DNA of 52,037 nucleotides from a virus: IMG/VR virus record IMGVR_UViG_3300025128_000055, positions 1 to 52,037 of that record; one strand, written 5' to 3'. The notes beneath the pieces are model-generated. The model was not told the DNA's origin, did not search any database, and saw only the letters and a list, made by a program, of their open reading frames with translations. The translations under genes and the position numbers were made by a program. Within the stretch, counting starts at the first letter, position 1; every line of letters begins with the position of its first letter. This document shows positions 18,383 through 26,352 of the stretch, in pieces.

Positions 18383-18883
18383 CTATGGACGAAATGATTC
18401 GCCATTTTTTCCTTTTTTCTGGTCTATTGCCTTCATAACAGCTGAATAATCTTTTGTTAAAGCATTTATTACAGTTTCAGGAACTTGATCTGTAGTTACA
18501 CCAGCATCTTTCATAGTTTGAACTGCACCAACTTGTCGTTGTAGTTCTTTATCATTACCAGCTCCCGTAGTATCTCCGTATCCTAACAATTCAGCTGCTC
18601 GTGTTGAATCGAATGCTCCACCACCCATTGTTGGATACTCATCAAATTCAGAAGTTCTATTACCCTCAATACCACCAACGGTTTCATTTAAAATGTCGTT
18701 TAGTGCTGTGTTAGATGTATACTGTACTTCTTTCTTTACAGGTTTTTTTCTAACAATAGGTTTAGATTTTTTTGAAGATACCGCTGAAGTGCGTTGTTCA
18801 CTAATAAGTATCTTACTTACTTCTTTTTTTACTTCTAGTTTAACTACTTCTCGTATTATTTTTACGAGTCCCTTTTTAGTCAT
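18383..18883 (-). CDS. Hypothetical virion-region protein
   Basis: A 166-aa protein with a long basic helical N-terminus (KIIREVVKLEVKKEVSKIL, then SSKKSKPIVRKKPVKKEV), a low-complexity middle (MGGGAFDSTRAAELLGYGDT) and a helical C-terminal third. A strong SD, AGGAGT, precedes it. It is placed between the spike-like gene and gp25, so it may be a small baseplate or tape-associated protein. No family recognised. Confidence 0.5.
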   Translation of the reverse strand: MTKKGLVKIIREVVKLEVKKEVSKILISEQRTSAVSSKKSKPIVRKKPVKKEVQYTSNTALNDILNETVGGIEGNRTSEFDEYPTMGGGAFDSTRAAELLGYGDTTGAGNDKELQRQVGAVQTMKDAGVTTDQVPETVINALTKDYSAVMKAIDQKKGKNGESFRP

Positions 18884-18894
18884 AATAACTCCTA

Positions 18895-20154
18895 TTATTT
18901 TACTTTTACAATTTTACTTAAATATGGGCCACTAGCTATCATTCCAGTCATTTCCGTATTTAGTTCTTGTAACTTTATGTTCTCTTTAGTTAATTTAGTT
19001 GCTCCTGGTATATCTCCAGCATTTGATTTAACTAAAATCTCTGCTGTATTTTTACCAATGGTTGCAGTATTCTTTTGAATCTCAGCCTTTAAAAGTATAT
19101 CAAGTACCTTTTTTAATTCTTTACCAAGTACACCTGGTTCTGAAGCGTCATCTCCACCAACTTTTATAGCTCCGTTTGCAGGTGATTCTATTACGGTTTG
19201 ACCAAGAGAGCCGATTGAAATATTACCACTACTTAATAGTCCAATATTTCCAGCTCCTTTTGTATTTAACATAATTTGATTACTGTTAATAAATATTTCA
19301 GACATAGGAAATTTAACAAAATTATCTACTTGAGGTGTAAATGCTAAAGAAATATTTTGTTTATTCATAGTCCCAATAGATATCGTGGAAGATGTATCTC
19401 TTAAAAAGTTTTCTTTTTGTGGACGTACTTTACCACCTTTATTTACAAAGTCTTGTTTTAAACCTGTATGTAAAGTTATTTTAGATGATTCGGTAATTCC
19501 TTCTTCTTCCATTTCCTTATCACCACCCAATCTTATGGTGTTTCCAAATCTTCCCTCAATGATTACATCACCCTCTTCAGGTCTTAATCTTGGATATGAT
19601 TTTGGTTGATGATAATAACCAGTAAGAAAGTCATCACCACTATCGGTATTGACAACTACTTTATGTTCGTCTTCTGATTTATATCTTCGATAAACCCTTT
19701 CAGGATTTCTTTTATTTAGAATACTAATGTTTGGTTTTAAATTTCGAGAAGGACTTCCAGTAATATTAAATGGACTAAAGTAAAATCTACTTTTATTACC
19801 TATCGTGCCTGGAAGTTGTGTAAGATAAACAATTTCACCAACAAGAGGATAGGTCATAATATTAGGATTTAATGGTTTACAATCTTCTAAGTAATCAACT
19901 GGCTTTCCATGTTCACTTGTTATAAATCTTGCTAAGATTCCACCCATATAAGCATAGTTTGGGTTTCCTTCAGACGTTTTTGGAAATGAAGATTTATTTT
20001 CATCCAAATGAACCTCAACAACTTCAGCCATTTCTAACTCGTAAAACTTAATATCTTGTTCTACTTGTTTTAAATAATCTCTAAGCTGTGACGCAGTAAA
20101 AATAATTTTTTTGGAAGGAAGTATATTGTCATCTTTCCTATTAATAAACGCCAT
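18895..20154 (-). CDS. Baseplate hub/spike OB-fold protein (gp5-like)
   Basis: A 419-aa protein. Residues about 40-145 look like the OB-fold hub domain (MAEVVEVHLDENKSSFPKTS, GEIVYLTQLPG), followed by GDVIIEGRFGNTIRLGG at about 195-215. The C-terminal part (about 265-350) has regular Ile/Gly/Ser strands (ISIGTMNKQNISLAF, NIGLLSSGNISIGSLGQTVI), like a beta-helical spike stem. T4 gp5 and its relatives puncture the outer membrane. No lysozyme domain is visible, so cell-wall digestion would need another protein. Start ATG overlaps the stop of the upstream 126-aa gene by one base. Confidence 0.65.
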   Translation of the reverse strand: MAFINRKDDNILPSKKIIFTASQLRDYLKQVEQDIKFYELEMAEVVEVHLDENKSSFPKTSEGNPNYAYMGGILARFITSEHGKPVDYLEDCKPLNPNIMTYPLVGEIVYLTQLPGTIGNKSRFYFSPFNITGSPSRNLKPNISILNKRNPERVYRRYKSEDEHKVVVNTDSGDDFLTGYYHQPKSYPRLRPEEGDVIIEGRFGNTIRLGGDKEMEEEGITESSKITLHTGLKQDFVNKGGKVRPQKENFLRDTSSTISIGTMNKQNISLAFTPQVDNFVKFPMSEIFINSNQIMLNTKGAGNIGLLSSGNISIGSLGQTVIESPANGAIKVGGDDASEPGVLGKELKKVLDILLKAEIQKNTATIGKNTAEILVKSNAGDIPGATKLTKENIKLQELNTEMTGMIASGPYLSKIVKVK

Positions 20155-20535
20155 TTAATTTTCTTTCGGTATTGTGATATTATCTGTTATGTCTTGTGTT
20201 CCCTTGGCAACGTCTTCTATATCTCTTAATAACTGTTCTTTTTCTTTATCAGATAATCCGAACTCTTCTGCAGAATCACCCTTACTATTTGCAGTTGCAA
20301 TTCTTTGAACAACTGTAGCCAACTTAACAAGTTGTTCATCATTCTTTACATTGATTTCTAAATACTCTTTCAACATAGGAATGATTTGCACAGCTGTATC
20401 ACCATCTTTAATAAACTGAACTACTTCTTTCATCAAGACTTCTAATTGTTCTTTATTTCGTTTGGAATTATCGTAGATGTCCTTGAATACATCTGAAAGG
20501 GTTTTTCCCTCGAATACTTCGAAATCTATTGCCAT
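20155..20535 (-). CDS. Hypothetical helical protein, first gene of baseplate operon
   Basis: A 126-aa acidic, mostly helical protein (YDNSKRNKEQLEVLMKEVVQ, LSDKEKEQLLRDIEDVAKG). No membrane helix or zinc motif. It is the first gene of the long leftward baseplate operon and is preceded by a hairpin (20543-20580) and AGGTAA as a weak SD. Probably a structural or assembly factor; unassigned. Confidence 0.5.
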   Translation of the reverse strand: MAIDFEVFEGKTLSDVFKDIYDNSKRNKEQLEVLMKEVVQFIKDGDTAVQIIPMLKEYLEINVKNDEQLVKLATVVQRIATANSKGDSAEEFGLSDKEKEQLLRDIEDVAKGTQDITDNITIPKEN

Positions 20536-20542
20536 AAGATTA

Positions 20543-20580
20543 CCTATATTATTACATTAATAAATATAGGCAACCCAAAA
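20543..20580. repeat. Inverted repeat upstream of the baseplate operon
   Basis: CCTATATT (20543-20550) and AATATAGG (20573-20580) form a perfect 8-bp inverted repeat with a 22-nt loop just before the start of the 126-aa gene on the minus strand. It would sit in the leader of the baseplate transcript, or act as a protein-binding site. No T-run follows, so it is not a classic terminator. Confidence 0.4.
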
Positions 20581-20586
20581 AATAGT

Positions 20587-20604
20587 AGTATATAAATATA
20601 TACT
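20587..20604 (+). promoter_or_regulatory. Late-type promoter TATAAATA within a palindrome
   Basis: An exact TATAAATA, the T4 late promoter -10 element, lies at 20591-20598 on the plus strand, about 90 nt before the only convincing plus-strand gene. It is embedded in an 18-bp palindrome (AGTATATA-AA-TATATACT). A gp55-like late sigma factor is encoded 360 bp away. The palindrome could let the same element be read in both directions, serving the baseplate operon as well. Confidence 0.5.
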
Positions 20605-20635
20605 GAAATCGTTTAAGAAATATATACAATAGTTA

Positions 20636-20670
20636 TTATTGTCGGAAAAATAACCGACATATGACAATAA
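20636..20670 (+). promoter_or_regulatory. Structured leader with competing hairpins
   Basis: In the leader of the plus-strand gene, TTATTGTC (20636-20643) can pair with GACAATAA (20663-20670). Alternatively GTCGG (20641-20645) can pair with CCGAC (20654-20658). The two share the bases GTC at 20641-20643, so they are mutually exclusive. The SD (GGGAG, 20676-20680) follows directly. This arrangement looks like mRNA stabilisation or translational control; no known riboswitch is recognised. Confidence 0.45.
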
Positions 20671-20688
20671 CTAACGGGAGATTAACCA

Positions 20689-20910
20689 ATGAAGGAAGTC
20701 ATAACACTCGTCAAGGGTTGGGTAGATGATGTAGCTCATCTTCTACTTTCCTTTGTTACCATCGGTGCTGTTTCTGAAGTAATCTTTGGAAGTGGAATCT
20801 TTGGTGTAAATGTTATCGGTAACCTGACATCTATCATAAACAAGTTCGGCGATTCTGGGTTCGCAGGGCTCGTCGCATTGTTGGTGTTGGTGGGTTTATT
20901 CCGTAAGTAG
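20689..20910 (+). CDS. Small hydrophobic membrane protein, only clear plus-strand gene
   Basis: A 73-aa protein with an amphipathic N-terminus (MKEVITLVKGWVDDVAHLLL), a hydrophobic glycine-rich centre (about 20-45) and a C-terminal transmembrane helix (GFAGLVALLVLVGLFRK). The glycines and small size resemble holins or small abundant membrane or virion peptides. It has its own promoter, a structured leader, SD CGGGAG and an excellent terminator, so it is a stand-alone transcript, probably strongly expressed. G/C content is visibly higher than in its neighbours. No family name can be given. Confidence 0.7.
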   Translation: MKEVITLVKGWVDDVAHLLLSFVTIGAVSEVIFGSGIFGVNVIGNLTSIINKFGDSGFAGLVALLVLVGLFRK

Positions 20911-20930
20911 TACTAATCGGATAAAAGATA

Positions 20931-20962
20931 AAAAGGGGAAGTCTTAATTGATTTCCCCTTTT
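20931..20962. terminator. Bidirectional intrinsic terminator
   Basis: AAAAGGGGAA (20931-20940) pairs with TTCCCCTTTT (20953-20962); the stem can extend inward over GTC/GAT to a 6-nt loop TTAATT. A T-run follows on the plus strand and the matching run is present on the minus strand. It ends the plus-strand gene and the convergent late-sigma transcript at 20966. Confidence 0.85.
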
Positions 20963-20965
20963 TTG

Positions 20966-21676
20966 TTATAGAAAACTTCCTGTAAATTTAGTGTCTATTG
21001 AACCACTAAATTCAAAGTTTTTCTTGAGAGACGTGTGATGTTTTTTCATCACATTAATAACACGAGTAATGTGTTGTGTATTGGAGCCCGTCATTTCACG
21101 AATTAAAATATACAAGGCCTTTTTATTAAAATTATCAATCCTATCTTTCATATCAATCAACTCAATAACTGCATTCGCAACATCTAAATCTTTCTTTCGT
21201 TTAAATACGGTTGTTAAATTATTTTTCCAATAGTCTGCCAAAACTTCAATGTATTCAACATTCATTTCATTCCTATCTTTTGATTTCATCTCAGTTATCG
21301 GATTTCTTTTATAATCAGTAACAGAATAGTCATCATGTTGTTTCATTCGTTTGTAGTTATTATTGTTATGTAGGATTAAGTAATTCTTTGCAACAATACT
21401 AAAATAAGAAAACGCCTTACCCTTACCCTCAGCGAACTTATGCATGTTCATATAAAGGAAGCTAACCACCTCATGCTTCACATCCTCACTTGGAACATCA
21501 AAGTAATAAAACTTAAATGTATGAATAATGTTTTCAGCAAGTTTTTCAAATGCAAATCGAATATGGTCATTGTAAATTCTCTCCCTCATATGTGGACGAG
21601 TTTCTTTATTATGACGAATAATAGCGTTCTCTGTGATTTGAGTAAAGTATTGTTTCTTTTTTGCTTTACGAGGCAT
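20966..21676 (-). CDS. 55: Late-transcription sigma factor, T4 gp55-like
   Basis: A 236-aa protein with the layout of T4 gp55 and other far-T4 late sigma factors. The core is about residues 35-115 (RERIYNDHIRFAFEKLAENI, VKHEVVSFLYMNMHKF, GKAFSYFSIVAKNYLILHN), corresponding to a region-2-like helix set that binds core RNA polymerase and recognises TATAAATA. The C-terminal helices are basic. It would direct transcription of the virion genes. SD AAAGGA. It ends against the two-way terminator at 20931-20962. Confidence 0.75.
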   Translation of the reverse strand: MPRKAKKKQYFTQITENAIIRHNKETRPHMRERIYNDHIRFAFEKLAENIIHTFKFYYFDVPSEDVKHEVVSFLYMNMHKFAEGKGKAFSYFSIVAKNYLILHNNNNYKRMKQHDDYSVTDYKRNPITEMKSKDRNEMNVEYIEVLADYWKNNLTTVFKRKKDLDVANAVIELIDMKDRIDNFNKKALYILIREMTGSNTQHITRVINVMKKHHTSLKKNFEFSGSIDTKFTGSFL

Positions 21677-21937
21677 TTATATTTCCTTTTCTGTTATTGT
21701 TGTTAAATCATTTATCGCTTCTTGTATTCCTTGAAATACAACTCCGATTTCATCATCGGATTCGAACTTACCCTCTGAATCTAATTCATCAAGTACATTT
21801 TTTGTTTGTACTATTCTTGCAGAATAATTCTCAATCCAAGATTCTAATCGTTCTACTTTTTGGAATTGATTCCAAGTTGTATAACCAAGTGTTAACGTTG
21901 ATATTATTGCGATTCCAAATAATATATCTAAAACCAT
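21677..21937 (-). CDS. Small membrane-anchored protein
   Basis: I read this as 86 aa from the ATG at 21937, because a strong SD (AAAGGAGT) lies 5 nt before it; the frame is open for 13 more codons upstream. It has an N-terminal transmembrane helix (MVLDILFGIAIISTLTLGY), then an aromatic and charged helical segment (VERLESWIENYSARIVQ) and an acidic tail. Topology would be N-in with the bulk outside or vice versa. It overlaps the end of the methyltransferase gene by 10 nt. Unknown function. Confidence 0.55.
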   Translation of the reverse strand: MVLDILFGIAIISTLTLGYTTWNQFQKVERLESWIENYSARIVQTKNVLDELDSEGKFESDDEIGVVFQGIQEAINDLTTITEKEI

Positions 21938-22581
21938 TTTGTACTCCTTTGTTCTTGTTCTATTCGATTCATACAAAGTTCATAAACTTCCGAATCAATC
22001 TCAGAACCTAAATAATTTCTTTCGGTATCTAAACATGCTAATGCAGTAGTACCAACACCAATGAAAGGATCGTAAACTACATCACCTACTTCTGTATAAT
22101 TTTCTATACATCGTGATACCATATCTTTAGAAAAATTATAACTATACCCTCTATACGATTCAAATGGATGAAACCAAATATCGTATTTAAATTGTTTTGT
22201 ATTTTTTGATTTAAAATTCTTTTTACCATAACACAAAACAAATGCGTAATTATAACGATACATATTTATTTCTTTTGACTTCTCCCAAATCTTTTCATTC
22301 AATAAATCATAACCTAAATCTTTCATTATTGAAGTTACATATTCATGTTTTGGAATAGTTCTTCTATTATATCTACGATTACTAACGACAATTGTCACAA
22401 CATTTTTACGTGGATTTAAATTAGAATATATGTCTCTCATCCATCCAAAATATTTTTCATCATCCTTTATAGGTGTAATTCCTAATTCATCATAATCGGG
22501 TGGTGAGAAAAAACAATAGTCATATTGTAAATCTCTTTTTATTGTGTCTAAACAATCCTCGTTAAAGATTTTATTTTTCAC
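21928..22581 (-). CDS. DNA methyltransferase (N4-cytosine/N6-adenine, beta type)
   Basis: About 217 aa from the GTG at 22581, which overlaps the HD gene's stop; the longer frame upstream lies inside that gene. Motif IV appears as FFSPPDYDE near the N-terminus (about 20-28), and the SAM-binding motif I as DPFIGVGTTALACLD near residue 175. The order IV before I is typical of beta-class amino-methyltransferases. No restriction enzyme lies nearby, so the likely role is to protect or mark phage DNA. SPPDY in place of SPPY is slightly unusual. Confidence 0.75.
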   Translation of the reverse strand: MKNKIFNEDCLDTIKRDLQYDYCFFSPPDYDELGITPIKDDEKYFGWMRDIYSNLNPRKNVVTIVVSNRRYNRRTIPKHEYVTSIMKDLGYDLLNEKIWEKSKEINMYRYNYAFVLCYGKKNFKSKNTKQFKYDIWFHPFESYRGYSYNFSKDMVSRCIENYTEVGDVVYDPFIGVGTTALACLDTERNYLGSEIDSEVYELCMNRIEQEQRSTKWF

Positions 22582-23359
22582 CAAATAACTCGTCAAATAA
22601 ATCCTTTGCGTTTTCTTTTTTCTCAGCAGGTGTTGTTTCAATCTTCTTTACTTCTTTAGATACAGCATCTTTAATATTACTCACAGCCTTCTGAACATTT
22701 TCTTTTGATTTAGTTTCACCATATTTCCACTCGGTATATTCTGCTCTCGTGGCCATGTGGTCAGCCCAATGTATCAAGTATGGTAGACTTGAATGAAAAC
22801 TATTTTCTGGTTTAAATGTTTTTAAATACTGAACATTTGCATCATCATACATACCATCAGAAACTTTAATAGATAAGAATTCTAATTGTGAAATCTTTAC
22901 ATCAAAATGTTGTAGTAACCATATAGCCCTATCTGTAACACCCATGTATTGCATCTCAGGATTATGAGTGAACCATTCATTTAATTTCTTTCGTCTCCAA
23001 TCATCTTCTTGTGGTAAATAATATTCATTCTCTAAATCACCAACTTTACCTAAGTCGTGATGTAAAGCACAAAACACCAATTCCTCTTCAGTAAAATCTA
23101 TTACTGCTCCGATTGATTCATACACCTTCATCAACTTTTTTGCCGTGTCCACAATATGTAATACGTGTTCTACATAACCACCTGCAAAACAATAATGATA
23201 ATTTGGTTTACCACTTGCTGGTGCTACTATGATTCTATCTTCAAAGAACTTGTACATCTTTAAAAGATTTTCTTTTCGTTCACCCTCAAACGTATCTTCA
23301 ACAATATCAATCAATTTTTGATAATTGTCTATTAGTTGTTGTTCAGTTAGATTTTTCAT
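22571..23359 (-). CDS. HD-domain phosphohydrolase
   Basis: A 262-aa protein with the HD metal-binding pattern: H65 in GGYVEHVLHIVDT, HHDLGK with H101/D102, and a downstream aspartate in IHWADHMATRAEY. HD enzymes hydrolyse phosphate esters of nucleotides or nucleic acids. The acidic-basic C-terminal tail (about 225-262) looks disordered. ATGA overlap with the 62-aa gene upstream and 11-nt overlap with the methyltransferase downstream imply coupled expression. The substrate cannot be told from sequence; dNTP-related or cyclic nucleotide hydrolysis are options. Confidence 0.7.
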   Translation of the reverse strand: MKNLTEQQLIDNYQKLIDIVEDTFEGERKENLLKMYKFFEDRIIVAPASGKPNYHYCFAGGYVEHVLHIVDTAKKLMKVYESIGAVIDFTEEELVFCALHHDLGKVGDLENEYYLPQEDDWRRKKLNEWFTHNPEMQYMGVTDRAIWLLQHFDVKISQLEFLSIKVSDGMYDDANVQYLKTFKPENSFHSSLPYLIHWADHMATRAEYTEWKYGETKSKENVQKAVSNIKDAVSKEVKKIETTPAEKKENAKDLFDELFGEK

Positions 23360-23544
23360 AACCTATTTAATTTCTCCTTTGGTAATTCTAATTGATGTTT
23401 GTAAGTACCAATCGTCTGTACTATAATATACTTACCCTCATCAGTAATTTCTTTAACTTGATATGGTGGATCTCCTCGTTCTACAAGACCACTTATTCTT
23501 GGTAGAGCCCAATCTCCAACTTTTATCTCTTTATCTTTTGACAT
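23356..23544 (-). CDS. Small beta-rich hypothetical protein
   Basis: A 62-aa protein (MSKDKEIKVGDWALPRISGL) whose strand and turn pattern (VGDWALPRI, YIIVQTIG) resembles a small SH3-like barrel. It has SD AAGGAT and an ATGA junction with the HD gene. It lies between two DNA-modification genes. Function unknown. Confidence 0.5.
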   Translation of the reverse strand: MSKDKEIKVGDWALPRISGLVERGDPPYQVKEITDEGKYIIVQTIGTYKHQLELPKEKLNRL

Positions 23545-23546
23545 AT

Positions 23547-25085
23547 TTATCCTTTCTTGAATATTAATATTGGTTCAAATTTAAAATAACTACCATCATG
23601 TTTCACAGAATTCTTTCCTTGTGTTGGTTTAAGTCCAACCATTCGTGTCATTAACATTTTGTAAGTTGTGATGTACTTACCACCTAATGATTCAATAACA
23701 TCAATACTATCTTGTTCTAATGGAATTAGAGGTTTATTAGAACCTACCTTGATGTCGGCAATGTTCCAAGCGATATATCGGTCATCCTTTAACATCTTGT
23801 ACGCCGTTGTCAAGGTCGGTCTAAGAAAGTTATCACGCCAATCTTCGTACGCCGAAAATTTCTTAAACGATTGGTTATCATCTTGAGAGTATTGTTCTCG
23901 GTTAAAGTAAGGTGGTGAAGTAAAGACGAAATCGACTTGACCTTCGTATTTACGAAATTCGGAATTGTTATATATCTCTTCACTACCGTTCGTAAATACG
24001 CTATACGTGTTCTTTTCTCTATCACCCCAAAATCGATTATCTTGGTTACAATGAGTATTATAGAACTCAGCTACATTCTCATATCTCCCAACATTATCAG
24101 GATTGGGATCAGTACCTATATAGTGTAATGTTCTATTAGTACACATGGCTCCTAATATTCTTCCACCCCAACCAGCTGACGGGTCATACACTATTACATC
24201 ACCCTTGATATGTTCTGTAAAATGTTCATATAGAAATCTTGCAGTTAATGCTGGAAAGTTAACCGCCGGCTGTCCCAAACCCAATCTAAAGATTTGTAAT
24301 GCCGTTGGAAAGATTCTTTGATTACGATTGTATTGTCTACAATGATAGTGATAATATCTTGTTTGACCATTCTTTAAAACTATAGTATCATCTAACTCTA
24401 CACCATCTAATGTTCTGATATTATCTTTAGTTAATATATTTTTATCTAATAATTCTTGTACTTGAGTACCAGTAAAACTTAACCACGTTCCATTTTCACT
24501 TACTTGATGTTTATTTTTCTGTTGAATAATAGTGAGACCGAAATCTTTATCGTTGTTTATTTTATTAATGTAATCCTCTACATCACCCACATCTTTTCGT
24601 TTCAATGTCTTACCAAAACTATACATACTATCTTTGTATAACCCACGTTTCATGGCCTTGGAAAACTTATCTCTAAGATTATCATCACTAAACATATCAT
24701 ATATGGAATGAGCGTTATCACTACTAACGCCCGTAGAAATCTTTGTCTTTAACATCGTGGGAAAGAATTGATTCACACCACTAGCCAACTTGTTAAAGTT
24801 TCGTATAACACCAGTCTTCTTTGTGTAGAAATCATTTACGTTCACTTCGTGAAGTTTATTCCACTTCTTAATAATGTCTTCTTCGTTTTGACCAATAACA
24901 GGTGGTTGTCCCTTGTCCCAATTGGTAATTACATAATCACGTAATTCATCAATCCACGTATCAACTTCATCAGAACTCTTTTGCAAAAGTTCTCCATATG
25001 TGATATTAATTGTATTCTTTGGATTTGTAATATCGGATTTTTCGTAAAACGGTTTGTTTTTACTCAATGTGTTGTAACCTATCAA
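23547..25085 (-). CDS. DNA methyltransferase with N-terminal extension
   Basis: A 512-aa protein. SAM motif I is DPSAGWGG (301-308), followed by HYIGTDPNP; catalytic motif IV is TSPPYFNRE (389-396). The order I then IV, plus SPPY, indicates an amino-methyltransferase for adenine-N6 or cytosine-N4. The first 290 residues are not the usual target-recognition shape and may bind DNA or a partner. The frame begins with TTG codons only (TTG at 25085, or at 25067), and a sigma70-type promoter lies at once upstream (25099-25127). Large phages often carry such orphan methylases. Confidence 0.7.
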   Translation of the reverse strand: MIGYNTLSKNKPFYEKSDITNPKNTINITYGELLQKSSDEVDTWIDELRDYVITNWDKGQPPVIGQNEEDIIKKWNKLHEVNVNDFYTKKTGVIRNFNKLASGVNQFFPTMLKTKISTGVSSDNAHSIYDMFSDDNLRDKFSKAMKRGLYKDSMYSFGKTLKRKDVGDVEDYINKINNDKDFGLTIIQQKNKHQVSENGTWLSFTGTQVQELLDKNILTKDNIRTLDGVELDDTIVLKNGQTRYYHYHCRQYNRNQRIFPTALQIFRLGLGQPAVNFPALTARFLYEHFTEHIKGDVIVYDPSAGWGGRILGAMCTNRTLHYIGTDPNPDNVGRYENVAEFYNTHCNQDNRFWGDREKNTYSVFTNGSEEIYNNSEFRKYEGQVDFVFTSPPYFNREQYSQDDNQSFKKFSAYEDWRDNFLRPTLTTAYKMLKDDRYIAWNIADIKVGSNKPLIPLEQDSIDVIESLGGKYITTYKMLMTRMVGLKPTQGKNSVKHDGSYFKFEPILIFKKG

Positions 25086-25098
25086 TTTATTATACTAT

Positions 25099-25127
25099 AA
25101 TATACGACATTTTTTGAGGATTGTCAA
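25099..25127 (-). promoter_or_regulatory. Sigma70-type promoter P1
   Basis: Minus strand: -35 TTGACA (25127-25122), 17-bp spacer, -10 TATATT (25104-25099), with A-rich DNA upstream (AAAAAAGTGC). It fires into the 512-aa methyltransferase gene, whose start lies only about 14 nt beyond the -10 box. Confidence 0.75.
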
Positions 25128-25135
25128 GCACTTTT

Positions 25136-25678
25136 TTAATTATTTTCAATTCCAGCAACAAAGTTAGTTGTCTTTACGATTTGAGCGCTAGTAAACTTGT
25201 ATGGTTTAGTACCGGGAGATTCCAATATATCAATACGATTTACAAATCTCGCATTCATAGAATCCCTAACTTGATACATACCATCTTTATCATCTGTGCC
25301 TCTTAGGTATATGAAGTCACCGTAATCTAACCATCCACCCCATCTCTTCAAAAGATTTCTACTCACCGCTATAAATCGGTACTCACTAGCCTTATGTACT
25401 CTGATACGCGTTCCATCCGCGAGAATGTTCGGTGTAGAATCAGTCTGACGAGCTACTGGATGATACATTGTTACAGTTACATCCATTCCTTCAAGCTTAT
25501 GTTCTGAAATGAGAGATTCTAATTTCTCATTTCTAAGAGTAAGTTCTTTTGTTCTTTTCAAAGACTCACTCATTATTTTGTCTTTATATGAACGAAACAT
25601 TTCTTTCCAAATAAATCCGTTCGCTATAACTATCATTGCAAAACCTAATACTAATAACTCTCTTAGGTTCTTCATCAT
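25136..25678 (-). CDS. Membrane-anchored 3D/double-psi barrel protein, possible cell-wall enzyme
   Basis: About 180 aa from the ATG at 25678 (GAGG lies 8 nt upstream; codons further upstream are open). An N-terminal membrane helix (NLRELLVLGFAMIVIANGFIW) and a short coiled linker are followed by a C-terminal domain at about 65-180 (VTVTMYHPVAR, YRFIAVSRNLLKRWG, LDYGDFIYLRG, DGMYQVRDSMNARFVNRIDI). This matches the 3D/MltA-C-type double-psi barrel, with its conserved aspartates, found in cell-wall lytic enzymes. It could act in lysis. It lies just downstream of the tmRNA. Confidence 0.6.
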   Translation of the reverse strand: MMKNLRELLVLGFAMIVIANGFIWKEMFRSYKDKIMSESLKRTKELTLRNEKLESLISEHKLEGMDVTVTMYHPVARQTDSTPNILADGTRIRVHKASEYRFIAVSRNLLKRWGGWLDYGDFIYLRGTDDKDGMYQVRDSMNARFVNRIDILESPGTKPYKFTSAQIVKTTNFVAGIENN

Positions 25679-25744
25679 AATCATATCCTCGTTATTTTTC
25701 TTATTAATAAATATCATATTGTTTACTTAAAACCTCATTTTTTG

Positions 25745-26165
25745 TGGAGCTGGCGGGAATCGAACCCGCGTCCAAATGTTTTCTCGATAAAGTCATTCAC
25801 AACTTAGTTGGATTCCAAATTTTAGTCATCCACAACCTTTGTCAAGTTATATACAGGTCTTGAAAACTGGTAGTTTCTTTAATGTCTAACTTCCCTCTAA
25901 CTAAAGACTTGATCATCTTGGTTTATTTTATGACCGAGTACCAAGTAACTCAGTATCTTATGCGTTTGCGTAAGATGGTTGAGAATCAGAAACAGGTTCA
26001 ACGAAATTGTCAAATCCCATTTCAGAATTGGCTAAGTGCCAATCGATTTCCAACCCTTGTAGCGAAGTATCGCCATTTGAGTTTGGTGAGTCTTATTTAA
26101 GAGTCTACTCATACTCTGTTGCACTTTATTGTCAAATAACATCTGTCGAAACCAATGTCAGCCCC
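25745..26165 (-). ncRNA. ssrA: tmRNA (transfer-messenger RNA)
   Basis: A complete tmRNA of about 421 nt. The 5' end reads GGGGCTGACATTGG, then TTTCGACAG, the conserved tmRNA start. The 3' end has the T-arm GCGGGTTCGATTCCCGC and acceptor CAGCTCC with discriminator A; CCA is not encoded. The acceptor pair G3-U70, the alanine identity signal, is present. The tag frame runs 26032-25958: ANSEMGFDNFVE, then PVSDSQPSYANA and TAA, 24 residues. The tmRNA system frees stalled ribosomes and tags the product for proteolysis. A phage copy is uncommon, and a tag ending ANA rather than LAA or VAA is odd. The resume codon (GCC at 26032) is inferred. Confidence 0.9.
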
Positions 26166-26169
26166 ATAT

Positions 26170-26325
26170 TTATATCTCATCCTCTTCAGGATTTGCCCAT
26201 TCATCATCACCATAATCATTTATCTCTACGTGATAAGATAAAGAATCTATTACTTCCTCAACAATGTTCCAATCTTGTTCATTGTAGGATTGTTCCAACT
26301 TATTTTTAATCTCAGAAAGTTCCAT
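26170..26325 (-). CDS. Small acidic protein directly before tmRNA
   Basis: A 51-aa frame (MELSEIKNKLEQSYNEQDWN, ending ANPEEDEI) with a GGAGAA SD 6 nt before the ATG. It is strongly acidic with one amphipathic helix, and its stop codon lies only 4 nt before the 5' end of the tmRNA. It is likely co-transcribed with the tmRNA, which would then be cut from the shared transcript. No family recognised. Confidence 0.55.
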   Translation of the reverse strand: MELSEIKNKLEQSYNEQDWNIVEEVIDSLSYHVEINDYGDDEWANPEEDEI

Positions 26326-26352
26326 TAAGTTCTCCAGCTATTTACTAAATAA

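Noticed and set aside
25838-25843. A TTGACA-like string inside the tmRNA
   Set aside because: It is internal to the structured RNA and no -10 box lies at the right distance.
25882-26309. Two plus-strand open frames across the tmRNA
   Set aside because: They are antisense to the tmRNA and the 51-aa gene; the conserved RNA ends explain the region.
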